Shown piece after piece: positions 11,077 to 24,247 of a stretch of DNA of 64,000 bases. This DNA is from Paracentrotus lividus. Lineage: Eukaryota > Echinodermata > Echinoidea > Camarodonta > Echinidae. How positions within the stretch are numbered: the stretch's first letter is position 1; every line of letters begins with the position of its first letter. The notes beneath the pieces were generated by a model that saw only the letters and a program-made list of their open reading frames with translations, had not been told where the DNA came from and searched no databases. Where the stretch lies: positions 39,059,413 to 39,123,412 of the forward strand of contig CALNVZ010003426.1 of the NCBI GenBank assembly GCA_940671915.1, in the 5' to 3' direction. The translations under genes and the position numbers were made by a program.

Positions 11077-11990
11077 CCCAATATTTCTATCGCGCCTTTC
11101 CCAAATATAATAGGAGAAATAGGGGAGAGCTTGCATTTTTGTTGATTTTGAAGTTCATAATTCTAAGTTAGAGAGATAGAGAAATAGCGTGTTTTCTATT
11201 CTGAATAAATTTACATTTGCATAGAATTTTAGAAGCTCCGTCCAACAATATTTAAACCAGCCTTAAATAGAAAAGTAGCATATTTTTGTTAATTTTTTAG
11301 CCGTGAGGCACGGACGCTTAGTTGGACACAGACACACATACTTGACCCCTTTTCATATTTTGATAACCGAACGGTTATCAAAAATCATGGACGAATGTGA
11401 CCGGTGTAGACTCGGGGGCGCGCCCCCACCACTCCAGTCTCATGCAAAGTCTTTCGTGCAATCTGGCAATACATATAGGGAACCACACAAAGTCCAAACA
11501 ATCGTCGAAAAATGGAGGGGTGGGAGTAGGGAAAAACATTGCTTCTCGAACGGAGTCCATGATGAGAATGATTATAATCAGACACAATTCTTTCGCAGAT
11601 CAGTATACAAGTTTTAAGTATACGCGTGGGAAAGAGTGTTGCGCTTTTTTGATGTTGAAGATTAAGAACAAATGAGACTGCGTTTCTATGATAATTGCCG
11701 ACATGCGCGCGCGCGTATGACATATTTATGTAGATTACGCGGCGCTTTGATTAGTCGGCAAGTTTGTAAACATCTCAACAGTTGTTCTCTATTTAAATGC
11801 ATTCTCCCACGATTGGCTCAGGTATACAATTTGACGCAAGGGTTGCTATCTTTTATTCTCATGCAGTTCGACATTATATAAATAGTGCATGCTCTACCAT
11901 GCAACATACTAGATTATGTGCACGACAAATACTAAATTATCCCGAGGGCACATCGATTGGTAGCAATAAGTTTATGGAATTATGATATAA

Positions 11991-14900
11991 TGACATTCGC
12001 AAAAGAGATAGAGTGACAGAGATCCGTGCACCCGAATAGCGACCAGATATTGATTGTCTATGAATTGACTAGAGATAGAAAATAGAAAGAAATACGAGAA
12101 GATAGAAGAGACGACACTGAAGAATTACGGGCCACTAGTCAATATGCTAAGTTAAATACATAAAGAGACAATTCTAATATTAGGATATTATACCACTATC
12201 AAGTAGACTTTTATACTGGTGGAATGTATATATTTGTGTGTATATTGATATTTCGTCTTTGTTTTTGTCTTTCTTTCCTTTGAATCGAAAGTTTGACAAG
12301 ACGGTGCAACTTGGCTACACCGCTTACTGTAAATGGATTGGAGTAGTCCAATCTACCCTACTCCCACGCACTTTCAATGAAAGGCACGCGCATATGAATG
12401 GTATTAGAAGTCTAGTAAGATATTTATTAGCAATCAGAATCTATCATAGTCATACAGAGCAGCACGATACTAAGCAGCAGTAGCGCAGGTCAGATAAGAG
12501 AATACGTATGAGATAGTAGATACAGTAGTAGGACACGCGAAAACGATTGATTCTTATGACTTACGGTCTTCTACTTGATGGGACGAAAATGGTAGAATTT
12601 GTTCTTTCAGCGCGATAATCACCATCGTAGAATAGATTACAACGGGATTTGATACGCGTCGCACAGCTCGCGGCCTGTAAATGGCAGCATCGGCAGAGTA
12701 GAGGGTCAAGTATTTCCTGCTTCCACCAACGACCATCGATCGGGCTTATAGTTCTAGGGGCTTACAGAGAAAACAAACTAGGTCTAAAAACTATTATAAT
12801 GCATATTTTTTTATTACTACGTTTTGCTCTTACTAACTCGCTTTGATTATCTCAAGAAATCGACCGATCTGTTGCAATAGTTAACCTTCTGCACTCTAGA
12901 TCCATAAACTGAATCAATAGGGTAAACTGGGATCATGTGGAAACTTAAGCGTTAAAAAAAAAACTAGGCTACTCAATAAAGCATCACATACCTCACTCTT
13001 AACTTTACCTTTCAGGCCATACACAACATTTCATAACTGTTTCGATTATAAATTTCCGCAAATAATAGTTAAGGTGACCAGTTCTAATCATACTCACCCA
13101 ATTGTCCACTCTACCCCGTCAAGCTGGGGCAAGCTGGCTGCCATACATATTGGGGCTGTTGACATAATTCGCGCGCGACCCTTATCCACAGCACGCTGGA
13201 TATCTAAACAGGTAACCTGTAATATGGTGGCCAAATCTGATTACGCACCATCAGAAAGAGGACTCCAAATTCGCTTCAGAATCAATTTGTCTCAAACAGG
13301 TGCCCGTGTATTGAACCGCGAAATTATTGGACCAACACCATCACGAAACATTGCGTGTCCGTTCGAAAATCCGGGCCCTTCCCGAAAGTGTCGAACCTCA
13401 TCATTCTTCTGATTTAATCAATCATCCCAAATTTTAAGATCGATATTAATTCATTAACATCTTGCAACATTTCTGACTTCACATTTAAGTAATATCTTTC
13501 CTTTACCACTCGATGGAATCTTCTTGATAAATCCCTTGTCCAATCGCCCGTCCGCGGGACTTAAGCTTCACACTGGTTCTCTGCTCTCGACTTTACAGCA
13601 AAATGTCGCAATCGTTCCGACCTCGCCATGGAATTTGCGAATCCCGCGATACCATCCGTCGAAACCCCTGTTGCTCATCCACCGTTCCCGTCTCTGTTCG
13701 CTCGGCCGATTCGGAGTCTAGAATTTGACCGTATTTCATTTGGCTACGTTTAAATTTTCGCGTATGATTGTGTAGAATATGAAAACAACTGTTGATTAAA
13801 TGTAGCACTTTCTAAAGACTTCTTAAATTTGGCGCGAACTATGGTCTCCCCATCCACTAATATGAGAATAAAAGTGTTCTAAAGTCGAGCAAGTAACAGA
13901 TCTCTGTGCTTCATTCAAAACGTAAATCAGAATATGATTTTAGACGCATGTCATCATCAGAAATGATTACCCAAACCTATCTCTCTTGTCAACACATTAC
14001 TCACGACCTCATTATTACTCTTTTCTGTTCCTTGAGAGTGGGATAGGAAAAGGGGTATTATGTAAAAAGAAAAAAAAAAAAAACAAACAAAAGCTCCAAT
14101 AGACTATAATGTGTGACCTTCCTGTAAACAAAGCAGAGCCACTACACTTCCTTCCTTCCACCCCTTCTTTTTCGTATACAAACGTAACCAAAAGATCCAT
14201 CTATATTCAAAAAAAAACAAAAACCCTTATTTCTTTAACCCTGTTTTGCCAACTTCTCAATTATCAATCCAACTTTACGAAATACAACTTAAAGTCTGCA
14301 CCTAGATCTCAACAATCCAGTCGCCCCGCCACACCGTTTTAAACCCAGCAAATAAACACCCTTTGTCATCACTGACACATACTGGGGCAAAATTGGGTAA
14401 CGTGGGCACACCTTGAGCATTCACCTAAGCATTATGCCGACAATCATACTTCATAAAGCCAATCATATCTCTCAATGTTTATCTTCACATTAGATATACA
14501 AATATTTAGAAATGTTTCTCGGTTATAAAATCTTTCCCAATGAAGGCTCAAGGTAACAATATAATATTACCACACCTGTCAAGTTGCGGCGCTAGGTTCA
14601 GACCATTGGTCCTCGCAATGCAAACCTTGTGACATGACATACAAAGTCGTTGTGGAATGAGAGACTCTCTGTTCAACAAACTTCTCGGTTCTCTTAGCTA
14701 TTGATCACTCTATGAGAATTGATCGTAAAACAAAAGACTTAAGCAATTCGTTTACATTCACTATTTTTCCGATTTAGGATTATTTTCTAGCTTTTCAAAA
14801 TATTTGTGAGCTATTTTAATGGCCACGTTCTACAGCCCTCACACAAAACGGCGCAATTCTGGCAAAGACACAGGCCCCATCTGCAACAGTTCACGACCAT

Positions 14901-17900
14901 GATTTCTGAAATCGTTAGTTATCCGTTTTTATGTCATCGATCGTTGATAATTCCTTATGTTTAAAGACTTTTAAAGATACTTTGTTCCGATAACTGTCCA
15001 ACTTTTTCCGCAACACAGGCAATGAATACTTTGCTCTGCTTAGATGTATGTTATCAGCTTAAAATAGTTTTCCTCTAATTAAGGCATCGTCTTCACTCCA
15101 TAGGCCCCTCATTCCAGTGCAATTTCTTCCCAAGTTCCCACCTTACCATCTTCCCACTTTACCACCAATTCTATCTACTATACATCCTCATGCGCTATAC
15201 TTGTCTCGCCCCTCGTGATCACATAGTAACACATCGTGTGACCGGTACCGCGACGGGGAGGGCGCCAATGTGCGGATCCTTTTGTCTCTACTCTTCCAAC
15301 CTCGTCAGGCCTGCCTTCACGGCCTCAGTACTCTGAGCTCCAAATTGAAACCTATTGTGGTATGTTGTTTCGTTGGACCCCAGCTGCTCCCAGTCCAACC
15401 CTAACATTGTCAACGCTTTCCTCCCACATTTGAACCTGGTGTCGAGCAGACAACCTCGGAGCATAGTCAACAGTCAGTAATTGCCATCCTGCTTGATTTG
15501 CCTCGGATGGATATACACGAATTTCAGCAAACAAAAATAGCTCATTGTGTATCTTAGAATGTGCTGACTGAGAGTCGGAATTTTGACCCGAGCCAAATTT
15601 TAAGGCTCATATCTCTATCGTCCATTGTATTTCCACTCCATCAATAACGGGAATTCTACCTAATTGGCCTTATGAAGTAATCAGGTCTTATTAGCAAGTT
15701 GTCTTGATCTCCTCTAGATACATATTACTTATTTCAAAAGTAAGTCCATAGTTAAGGCCTAACACAAATTGGACTTAGAGCATCGTTTTTAAAAACAATG
15801 GCGCCCGTGCTTCTGGGCATTACGCCCGCAAAGTGCTACACATGAGCGTGGCTTGCGGAACTCCAACTGCCGCCGGCACCTGGGTCCTACCTATCTGCGC
15901 CGCCTACGCTCTTCAAAAGAATGGGCCATATTCTCATCCCTCGATTCGAATAGGGGGATTTCGATTTCAATGACACAGTATTAATTATTTATTGATTAAT
16001 AGTTGAAAGACCATAGAAAATCTCCTCTACCTAGTAATTTCGATAAGTATGCATGATCTAGCATCGATACACTGAGACCCCACTGTTGAGATCGGGTATT
16101 TAATAGAAAGAAAGTGTCTTATTATCTTGTTGTCAATGTATTGACCCATCAAGAACTGTAGTCACTAATTAATAGTCTAGCGGGATTATCAGAAAACATA
16201 TCGCCTGAAATATTATTTCTTGATATTTAGCAATAATACAACACTAACACAGAAATAAAAAAAAAATCGGACAATACCATCGATATTTACCGGGCTGGTC
16301 CTGAAATCGGCTATAGCCCACGACTCGGTCCTGTTCGTTCGGAGTGGGGCGGGGGTGGAGCGGGGTGGCCGTCTATACCTTTCGTGAACCAGCTTATAAT
16401 GGGAGTGGGGGCTTTGTTGCTCGAGATAGGGTGGGGTTAGGAGGGGCAAGTATATATATTTCCAGCAGCTCCATGAATCCAGGAAGCACATCGGGGTGGG
16501 GGATTTGCTCTAATTCATACTGTTAGACAGGGGACTGTGCAGTTATGTATTTGCTGAACAGTCAGTTATTATTATCAGACAAATATAAATTCATATAATA
16601 AAGAATATTATAATTATACCATCATTCAAATAGTCATCCGATAAAATTAATCAACAATGAGATAATGGATAAATATAAATCTCGCTCTCAAAAAAAATTA
16701 TCCAAAATTACTTTTATAGCGCAATATTCCGCAAATAAAGACAAAGAGACGCAAGATAAAGAGAAGCGATTTGCATTTATGATTGAATATTAATGAATGT
16801 TTCAATCAAATTCTTATATAGCAATTAGAGTATAGATTAGAGAATATGAGCGCTGATTTCTCATCTGTAATATTCATTTATACTGTATTTGCACAGTAAT
16901 GGAATTTTGATTATACAAGACAATCGACTCGCGATACCCAAACGAATATACTAAACACTAGCCTTAAAAGAAAAGTACAATAATTATTCCTTGTTATATT
17001 TGAATTAGGAACACGTGAGGCACGTGTGACGTCATTAGTGATGGATCACCAAGAGCAACCAACCATAGCTTGTACTCAACCCAATTTTAATCAATATGTA
17101 TTGAACAACCGCAGACAGGATCTAAATCTAAAAAAAAACAGAAAAATCACCCAAACGATAGACGTATAACCTTAGAAGGATGTAGACTCGGGGGCAGAAA
17201 CGTGACCCCATATCCGAGCCACTACCTTAGTACCTAGGTTATGCAAAAAGAGATCTAACACGTGATCGGATGACAATCCTGGCCATGACATATAGGTAGA
17301 AACTAACCATACAAAGTCCAAACAAATCGTACGAAAAAGGAGGGGAGCTGAAGGAGTAGGGAAAACATGTTAAGCTCTCCTAGAACCAGGCATCCAGAAT
17401 CGATTGCAAGAAATGATTATAAGAAGCAGACCACTATTCTATATCGCAGTATTCAGTATAAAAAAAAGCTATTTAAGTATACGCGTGGGACAAAAGGTCG
17501 TTATTCGCTCTTTGAATGTTGAAGATAAAGCCAAAGAGAAACTCAAAAATAAAAACAAGCGTTTGCATAAATTCGCCAGACAATGGCGCCTATGCCAGCG
17601 CCGTAATGAACATAATATATGCTAGAATACACGCGCGACGCTTTTGATTAGTCGGCACAAGTTAGGAAAAAACATACAGTCAAACAAGTATGATTACTCA
17701 ATTATCTATATGCAATTATCGACCTACGAAATGGAAATACATGGTGCAGTAAGAAATAGTACCAAGTCATATTTGACCAGCACAAGGTATTGGACTGATC
17801 TTCATTAATTATCGTCAATTCCGACATATGGTATAGAATAGAATGTACAAATCATAGTCGGCACTGTTCTCCTATAAACCAATACAGAGATGCAGATCAA

Positions 17901-18090
17901 ATGAGCATCGAACACAGTAACATGAAATATCCCGAGGCCAGCAGCATTCATCTAATCAACTTTTATCTCTCAAACCTGAGTGGCAGAAGGACGAGTGGAA
18001 ACAAGATGTGGCCGGAAGGAGTAATTTTAAGTATTCGGGGTTCACATAGTGCAAGAGCATTAAATATGCAGGTTATAAATTAGATGCACG
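11991..18090 (+). repeat. Tandem duplication, unit 2 (insertion-rich copy)
   Basis: Follows unit 1 in the same order but is about 24% longer between matched anchors, with one- and two-base insertions every few bases and scrambled homopolymers. Open frames here do not match any in unit 1. The error style resembles raw single-molecule reads more than evolutionary divergence, so no gene or site in 11991-18090 should be trusted. The end near 18090 is approximate because similarity fades. Confidence 0.75.
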
Positions 18091-18989
18091 GTGCCTATTT
18101 ACTATATAGATAACATAAGACCCATTAGATTTCTTTGACCGGTTGCCATAATTTTCGTTGTAGAATATTGAAAATTGTTTGCAATAGCTTTTTGATGCGT
18201 AATGGAAGCCTTATGTTGACGAATGTATATGTCGTTGACGAACGATACTAAACTTGATAGTTGACGCCCACAATTTTGACTGTATATTACGCTTGCGCCA
18301 ACAAGGCAAATCCATTATATCGCATGATGCATAAGTTTAACAGGTCAGGTAAATAACCGTTAAAGATAAATGAAATGATAAGAAAAAAAACAGTTCAAAA
18401 ATATAGAGAAAGAGGGATCAGTATCACGTAATTAATTAATAAGATATACATTGCAACATCGCTCTGATCCTTCCAGACATATCACAGATTATCTGCTGGC
18501 TAGCGACAATTAACTTAAATATCCGAAGGGACATCTATATCACTGACCGTTAGGACGAGGTCGAGAGAAACAGAATGGCCCGAGGGATTAATTTGTATTG
18601 CAGCTTTTCACATAATAGTCAGTAATTTTCAATTATAACAATGAGATTGCATGACTATTTGGTTTATAGTAAATATGTACCTAGATATTTTAATTGCCCT
18701 AGGTCTGGTGATTTCTTTGCCAATCAGTAAATATACCAAAACAGTTGGGTGCTAAATCTCTAAGGGACTATGTAGGTAGAACTGTAATAATTGTAAGCTC
18801 GGAATAACCGCGTATAACATAATGTTTAAGCGCAGACCATTTGGTAGCCTGTTAATCACAACGCACTAGAGTTCAAGCAAAAACAATGATTCAGCACACT
18901 AATCATTTGTAACACACGGATACATAAAGCGTTATACAATAAAAAAAAAAAACTCGTCTCATAAAAGCCCTAAGCAAAAGCGTATCAAT
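18091..18989. other. Gene-free stretch
   Basis: No credible coding, RNA or element signal. Quality may be as poor as in the preceding copy, so absence of signal is weak evidence. Confidence 0.35.
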
Positions 18990-19140
18990 ATAACAAAAAC
19001 GTGAACGACACGTGACACCCTCTTCAAACCAATCACAGCTCGTAAAATACTACCACTTATTACTATAACAAAAACGTGAATGACACTGACATATCATCAA
19101 CCAATCACACAACTTTTAAATACTACCACTATTTACTATA
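18990..19140 (+). repeat. Two-copy tandem repeat, 75-bp period
   Basis: ATAACAAAAACGTGAAC-type sequence followed by ACCAATCACA and TACTACCACT occurs at 18990 and again at 19065, about 80% alike by eye. Confidence 0.7.
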
Positions 19141-20289
19141 ATATATTGCAAGATTTCTAACATGACCACGAAGTAATCAAAACATTCATTTAATCCTCTA
19201 ATTCTTCTTCTTTCTTGTCTTCTTTTTTTTTTTTTCTTTTTTTCTTTTCATAATTTAAGATCAAGAAGTAGGGCAACTCCGCCCTATATCGACGATATAG
19301 TTAAGCCTATAGGAGCGGCTCGTATTCATGGGCATCACTCCTAACTTGAGCGGGGGGGCGGGGGGGGGGGGTAGTACAACATGGCTTCGCCCTGGCTTCC
19401 AGCTACTTTAAAACTCAAACAATTTGAATAAGAATAACGAGAAAGTGCCCATTTATTTCTATATATCTTTAAAACCCCAACTTTTCGGTTCGCGCTTGCG
19501 CTCGCGGAAACTACATCATAATGCACAATTAACTCCAATTTTTGAGCTCAAAATTTAATACCAATTCAGTAGGGTATAGAATGCACAATTAACTTCAAAT
19601 AAAAAATCATAATGCACATAACTCCAATATTATTCTCAAAACTTTCAGTTCGCCCTTCGCGCTCGCGGATACTAAATATGGTCTGAATACACAATTATCT
19701 ACAATTTCTTATACTAGAACCGGTGCTTCTTTATTCTATAATCTTTTAAAACCCAAAAGGATAATTTTTTTTTTAAGTTGGGCCCCCCCCTCTGGAAAAT
19801 CCTGTATTCGCACCTGCCCATAACTCGTGATTTTAAAGCCCCTTCAGCAACCCCCCCCATGCGAATAACGACCGGATACAATTGCGAAATAAATTATTTA
19901 GTTATTGAGTGATAAACAGACCAATTTTAGAAATGACACTTACTAGTATTCTTTGTTAAAATATGATATTTATATAATAAATACACAAGAATTCGCCGCT
20001 GAAATAAATTTTCATTTATATTTTCAAATTTTCAATAAAGACAGAAACGAAAACAACTGCGGAAGAAATTATTTTGTAGGGACTGTTAAACGGCCCGACT
20101 TTAGAAGCGAGACTTATTCTTTATCAGTAGAAGTCGCCGTTGATATTTTGTGAAATAAATTCTCCGAAAATCAAAATATTGACACTCCCTCCCCCCCCCC
20201 GCCCCCAAAAATCCCCCTTGTCTGGAGGTTATTCAATGGATGACCAAAACACAGTCCCCCAACTATCTTAACCATTCGCTCTGGAGTAA
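19141..20289. other. Degenerate repeats, no gene
   Basis: Contains two related segments with a GCGCTCGCGG core (near 19490-19507 and 19650-19668), each close to an AATGCACAATTAACT-like motif that recurs several times. There are also a G-run (19349-19370) and C-runs. No coding region is supported. Confidence 0.45.
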
Positions 20290-20470
20290 ATAACTACATT
20301 TTCGGAATAACGAACCCTTTCTATTTTTGGAATAACGAACCTTACTCTATTATCGGAAACCAAACCTTATTCGATTTCGGAATAACAACCTTGTTCTATT
20401 TTCGGAATAACTACCTCTTTCTATATATTTTAGGAATAACGAATTTTTCTATTTTAGGAATAACGAACAC
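20290..20470 (+). repeat. Minisatellite, TTTCGGAATAACGAACC unit
   Basis: About seven degenerate copies of a 25-30 bp unit with the core CGGAATAACGAACC and a TTCTATTT spacer. Confidence 0.75.
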
Positions 20471-20589
20471 TACCCCCCCCCTCCCTGCGGATATCGGCCC
20501 AGCGGACTTTCGCGCTAGTTAGCCGCTTGAGAGGGGTCTAAATTTAGACAACTTCACTATCAATCACAACAAATATGCAACCATTCCTC

Positions 20590-20905
20590 ATTTCTCCTAT
20601 TATAACCTATTTAATAATATATTTAGTTATTATTTAATGAATATTTTTATAAAAACGACTGGAAGAAAACTACTTAAACACGAGCCTTCGCGAGAAAAAG
20701 CCCCCGCCCCCCCCCGGTGTTCCCGAATGGGTGCGCTAATTTACTCCCCCCCTCAACCCACCCTTTCGAGAAAAGCCCCCCCCCCCCGGTGTTCACGAAA
20801 GGGTGCGGCCGTCCCCCCCAAANNNNNNNNNNNNNNNNNNNNNNNNNCTCCACACCCGCTCCACGAACGCAGACGATCGTTGCAAGCCGTCCGAAACGGA
20901 TATTT
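20590..20905 (-). repeat. Inverted copy of 10742-11020, split by assembly gap
   Basis: Reads as the reverse complement of the earlier repeat: TTTAATGAAT, AAACGACTGG, two C-runs with CGGTGTTC, then GCAGACGATCGTTGCAAGCC. The N gap replaces the region next to the G/C-runs. Confidence 0.75.
20823..20847. other. Assembly gap (25 N)
   Basis: Twenty-five consecutive N within the inverted repeat. The true gap size is unknown because short fixed N runs are commonly placeholders. Confidence 0.99.
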
Positions 20906-20979
20906 GTCTTGCCCCTTTTCTCGTGAGCCCGGTAGCCGCTGAGCAGCTAGTGCGGTATGGTATGTCATCAAAACAGCTT

Positions 20980-21510
20980 CCGTGCGACTGAAACGCCCAT
21001 TTTGATATTTTTGCATTTTTGGGTCCATTGGGATCCAAGCTATCAGAAATTGATGGGGTTCAAATTTTCAGACCCCTCCTTTATTTCCTGGGGGCCCTTT
21101 AAAGGGCGCCATATTGGCCCATTAGGAAAATGTTGTGTATTCCTCCTGAAATAAAATTTTTCATTACAATTTTTAGTCTAAAATGACCAGAAATGTCATA
21201 GTAGTTCATTATCAGTGACATTTCATCCTAACAGTTGTATTGTTTTTACCATAATGGGGCTCAATTGAAGAATTATGACAACGAAATAAAAAATAAACAA
21301 ATGAAAATGTTGAAAAACGAGTCAAATTTTCTTTATTTTGGGCTAAAATTTTGAAATGAAAAGACACTTTGTAAATATTCAGTGGTATAGCTGAAGCACC
21401 TATATCATACACCATCAACATAACTATATTTGACAAGTTAAATGTAAAAATTCAGCCCTATTTATCCCTGGAAATCATAATTCAACACCAGAGGGCGCCA
21501 TAAACATTTG
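20980..21510 (+). repeat. Dispersed repeat, SINE-body-like
   Basis: The stretch with ATGGGGTTCAAATTTTC, GGGCGCCATATTGGCCC and a terminal CCAGAGGGCGCCA resembles the reverse complement of 29655-30130, which is attached to a tRNA-like head. No tRNA-like head is evident here, so this copy is probably 5' truncated. Confidence 0.55.
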
Positions 21511-21629
21511 GAAAATAATTTTAAATTCTCTAAAAATCATCTTTTGGACGATTTAAATGCACGAACAGAAAGGAGACAAAATTAGTAGATATATGGTCGA
21601 TTCCAGCGAAAAGTGTACACGGCGAAAAA

Positions 21630-21985
21630 GTTGAGTCCAAATTTAGAACCTTTGATGATTTAGTCCTTTGACCCACTAAAAGTCAACATATCAACCTATT
21701 CGTGTGATAAATTGCCACGCTTAATCTCCCAAATGACTTTGTGGCAGAGGGGTAAAATAAAACATATTTTTTGCACGTTACTACAATACACGTACCCTAA
21801 TGTGATACAGTCAGAATTTTGCCTCCTAATATACATTTTCCTTCCAATATGTCATTCCATTCCATCAATAGATTCTAACAATAGTTAAAATCGGTAAGAG
21901 CAGGGCTTGTGCTCCTAATTTCCTTGTATTTGCCATATCTCATTAAAGTTATAGTTTTAAGACAATCTGTTTGAAAAACATGGGG
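21630..21985 (+). repeat. Left subterminal segment shared with 10125-10470
   Basis: Aligns along its length with 10125-10470 and, in error-rich form, with about 15330-15800, showing that parts of the large element are dispersed. Confidence 0.65.
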
Positions 21986-22385
21986 TTGTGTCAGTTTGCA
22001 TAGTTTAATCTTCACGACGCTAATTAAGATATGTCATATCTTACTGAAAGAAAAGAGAATGACTCCTCATTAAAACCCTAAAAAAAATTGGAATCCGCCC
22101 ATTACTTTTGTTTATAGAAGAGGTAGAAACATATGTATTCGTAGGTAACAGCTAATGTATTCGTAAGGTAACATAGGTATAACTGGCTTACATGTATATT
22201 TTAAACTATTTGTTTGGATCCGATTGATATAATAATCGTGTAGGGGTATCAAACTAATTGTTTCTAGTGAAAAATATCTTTCTCAGCCAATATATGGGAA
22301 CATACTACCAAGTATTGGGAAACACTAACTTTAACCAAAAACGTCAATATTTGTCCGGTTTATCGTATATGTTTGGACCATTCTT

Positions 22386-24247
22386 GGTCCACGTGTGTGA
22401 CCGAAATTATGCAAAATCTTGACTTTAATTGGCTATAACTCTAACAATTTTAAATAATTACTGATTTAATGTTCATATCATGCTAATATATTTTGTTGGC
22501 TATCATTTGTAAATATTTTTTTATATTTACAATATGCATGTTCAAGTTCAGAGGTCAAAAGAAGTGGGTCACGTGTGTGACTTCACAGAACGGCACGATT
22601 TTGAAAGTTCAATTTCATTTTGAAATTCCTGTGAGTTTTAAAATGATGAAATGTTCTTATTGCTATGAGATATGCATTATGGACCTGTTAACCAAAAATA
22701 CCACTGGATAGGAGTCATCTCTGAAATTTCTTTTTTATCTATTATTTTATATCGTGATGTCGGGTCACGTGTGTGACATTTTAGTGGGTCACGTGTGTGA
22801 CCTATGGCAAATTGTACAGAAAGATGAATATATTTATGTATTATGCAATAAAAGTACATTTTGAGCAAGTACTATATCCGCTGTGGTAAAATTTTTTATG
22901 AACTCAACCCTAGCCAGTCAATGGGGTGTTTTGTAGCTGTCAAGACTGGGGAGGGCGGGTAGAGAGGGGGGGGGCATGATGCCCCCTATAAGATCTTGGC
23001 TGTGATCGCGCGAGCGCGCCGAAAATTTGCACGATGGTAGTGTTGTGAGTGAACTACAAGAAAACACTGTTAATTTCCCCATAATAATAATAATTTATTT
23101 TTAATGAATTAATTATGCTAATTTACGCATTGCATGAAGTCATAATTTGTTTTAATTGACAAACTACAGCTTCTGGAATGCTAATTTTGTGTTTGCATAA
23201 TCTTTATAGGATTCCTAACAATTGTACTTGGAAAAAATTTGATATCGAACTAAATTCCTTGTGTATTTCATTGTTTTATGAATTTCTAATGTATTTCCTT
23301 GTTTTTCAACCTTTTGTTTTGTTTTTTTGTTTCTTTTTTGTTGTTTTTTTGTTGTTTTTTCGCAAAAATTATTGCAGAACCATTTTGGAGCATAATAATG
23401 CTAAAATAAATTAATTGAGCCAATGAAAGTGAAAATAATCAGAATTTATGACCACCCCCACCCAGCGGGTCACGTGTGTGACCAAATTTGTTTGCTAATT
23501 GATAATCAAATTAAAACTTGTCATGGATTCATATTTAGTGAGATGCAAGGTACATGAAATCTAGCTTTGAAGAAATAATTATAATAATACCAGAGCCATG
23601 GTTAAGACGGGGCATAAACTTTTTGTGTTTTCTGATTACTTGTGTGTGACATTTGAGGGCAATTAATTTCCAGGGTTGATCATCTTAATATAATCAATTT
23701 AACAACATTATTTTGGGGTTAGATTAAAAGGAATAGAGGTAAATAATAATATAATGACAGTAATCCAAGTAAGGAGGTCAGCATATCCATTCCATCAGGG
23801 TTAAAAAAAAAAATGATATTTTATTTACCGTTTTTCCATTTAATTATCATTTATTGTTAATTTATGCAAATGAGCATGAACTTGCAAAAATCACGAAAAA
23901 ACATCAGTTTATGAAACTTCAGACATTGCTCTATTTGAATATGCTGCTTCAAAATCAAAAAGCAAAAATTTATTTGTCCCCAAAAGTTCACTTTTCAAAG
24001 AATGGCCGAATAGCCTGGTCCCTTTTTTTAAAGGCATGACCATAGTTGGTCACACACGTGACCCGTGGGTCACGTGTGTGACCAATTTCAAAGTTAATTA
24101 ATGACTAAATTAAAAGCTATCATATCTTCATATTTGGTGAGATCCAAGGCACATTATATCTAGCTTTGGAGAAAAAATTGCAATAATAATAGAACCATGG
24201 TTTTCGGGGGGCGTTAACTTTTCGTGTTTTGGGGTCACGTGTGTGAC
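22386..24247. repeat. Interspersed motif GGGTCACGTGTGTGAC
   Basis: Copies: 22386-22402 (one base inserted), 22566-22581, 22762-22777, 22786-22802, 23467-23483, 24048-24064 (inverted), 24067-24083, 24232-24247, and a degenerate copy near 23637-23650. Each holds the E-box CACGTG and an imperfect dyad (GGTCAC...GTGACC). Spacing is irregular. The copies at 24048 and 24067 form a perfect inverted pair. Confidence 0.85.

Larger units (their letters stand above)
7245..11990 (+). repeat. Tandem duplication, unit 1 (clean copy)
   Basis: This block, including the right end of the 6555-7342 element, the TAG repeat, a nested pair of MITEs and the segment up to about 11990, is repeated directly from about 11991. 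Matching anchors include AGAATTCCGCCCCTAG at 7330 against AGAATTACGGGCCACTAG at 12121, and GTAGACTCGGGGG at 11406 and 17182. Anchor spacing is 4076 here and 5061 in unit 2. No gene is supported in the tail 11080-11990. Confidence 0.8.

Noticed and set aside
11991..18090. Small open frames and apparent new genes
   Set aside because: The region appears to be an error-rich copy of 7245-11990 and frames do not correspond between copies.
22386..24247. CRISPR-like array
   Set aside because: Repeats are short palindromes at irregular spacing in both orientations, in a eukaryotic transposon.
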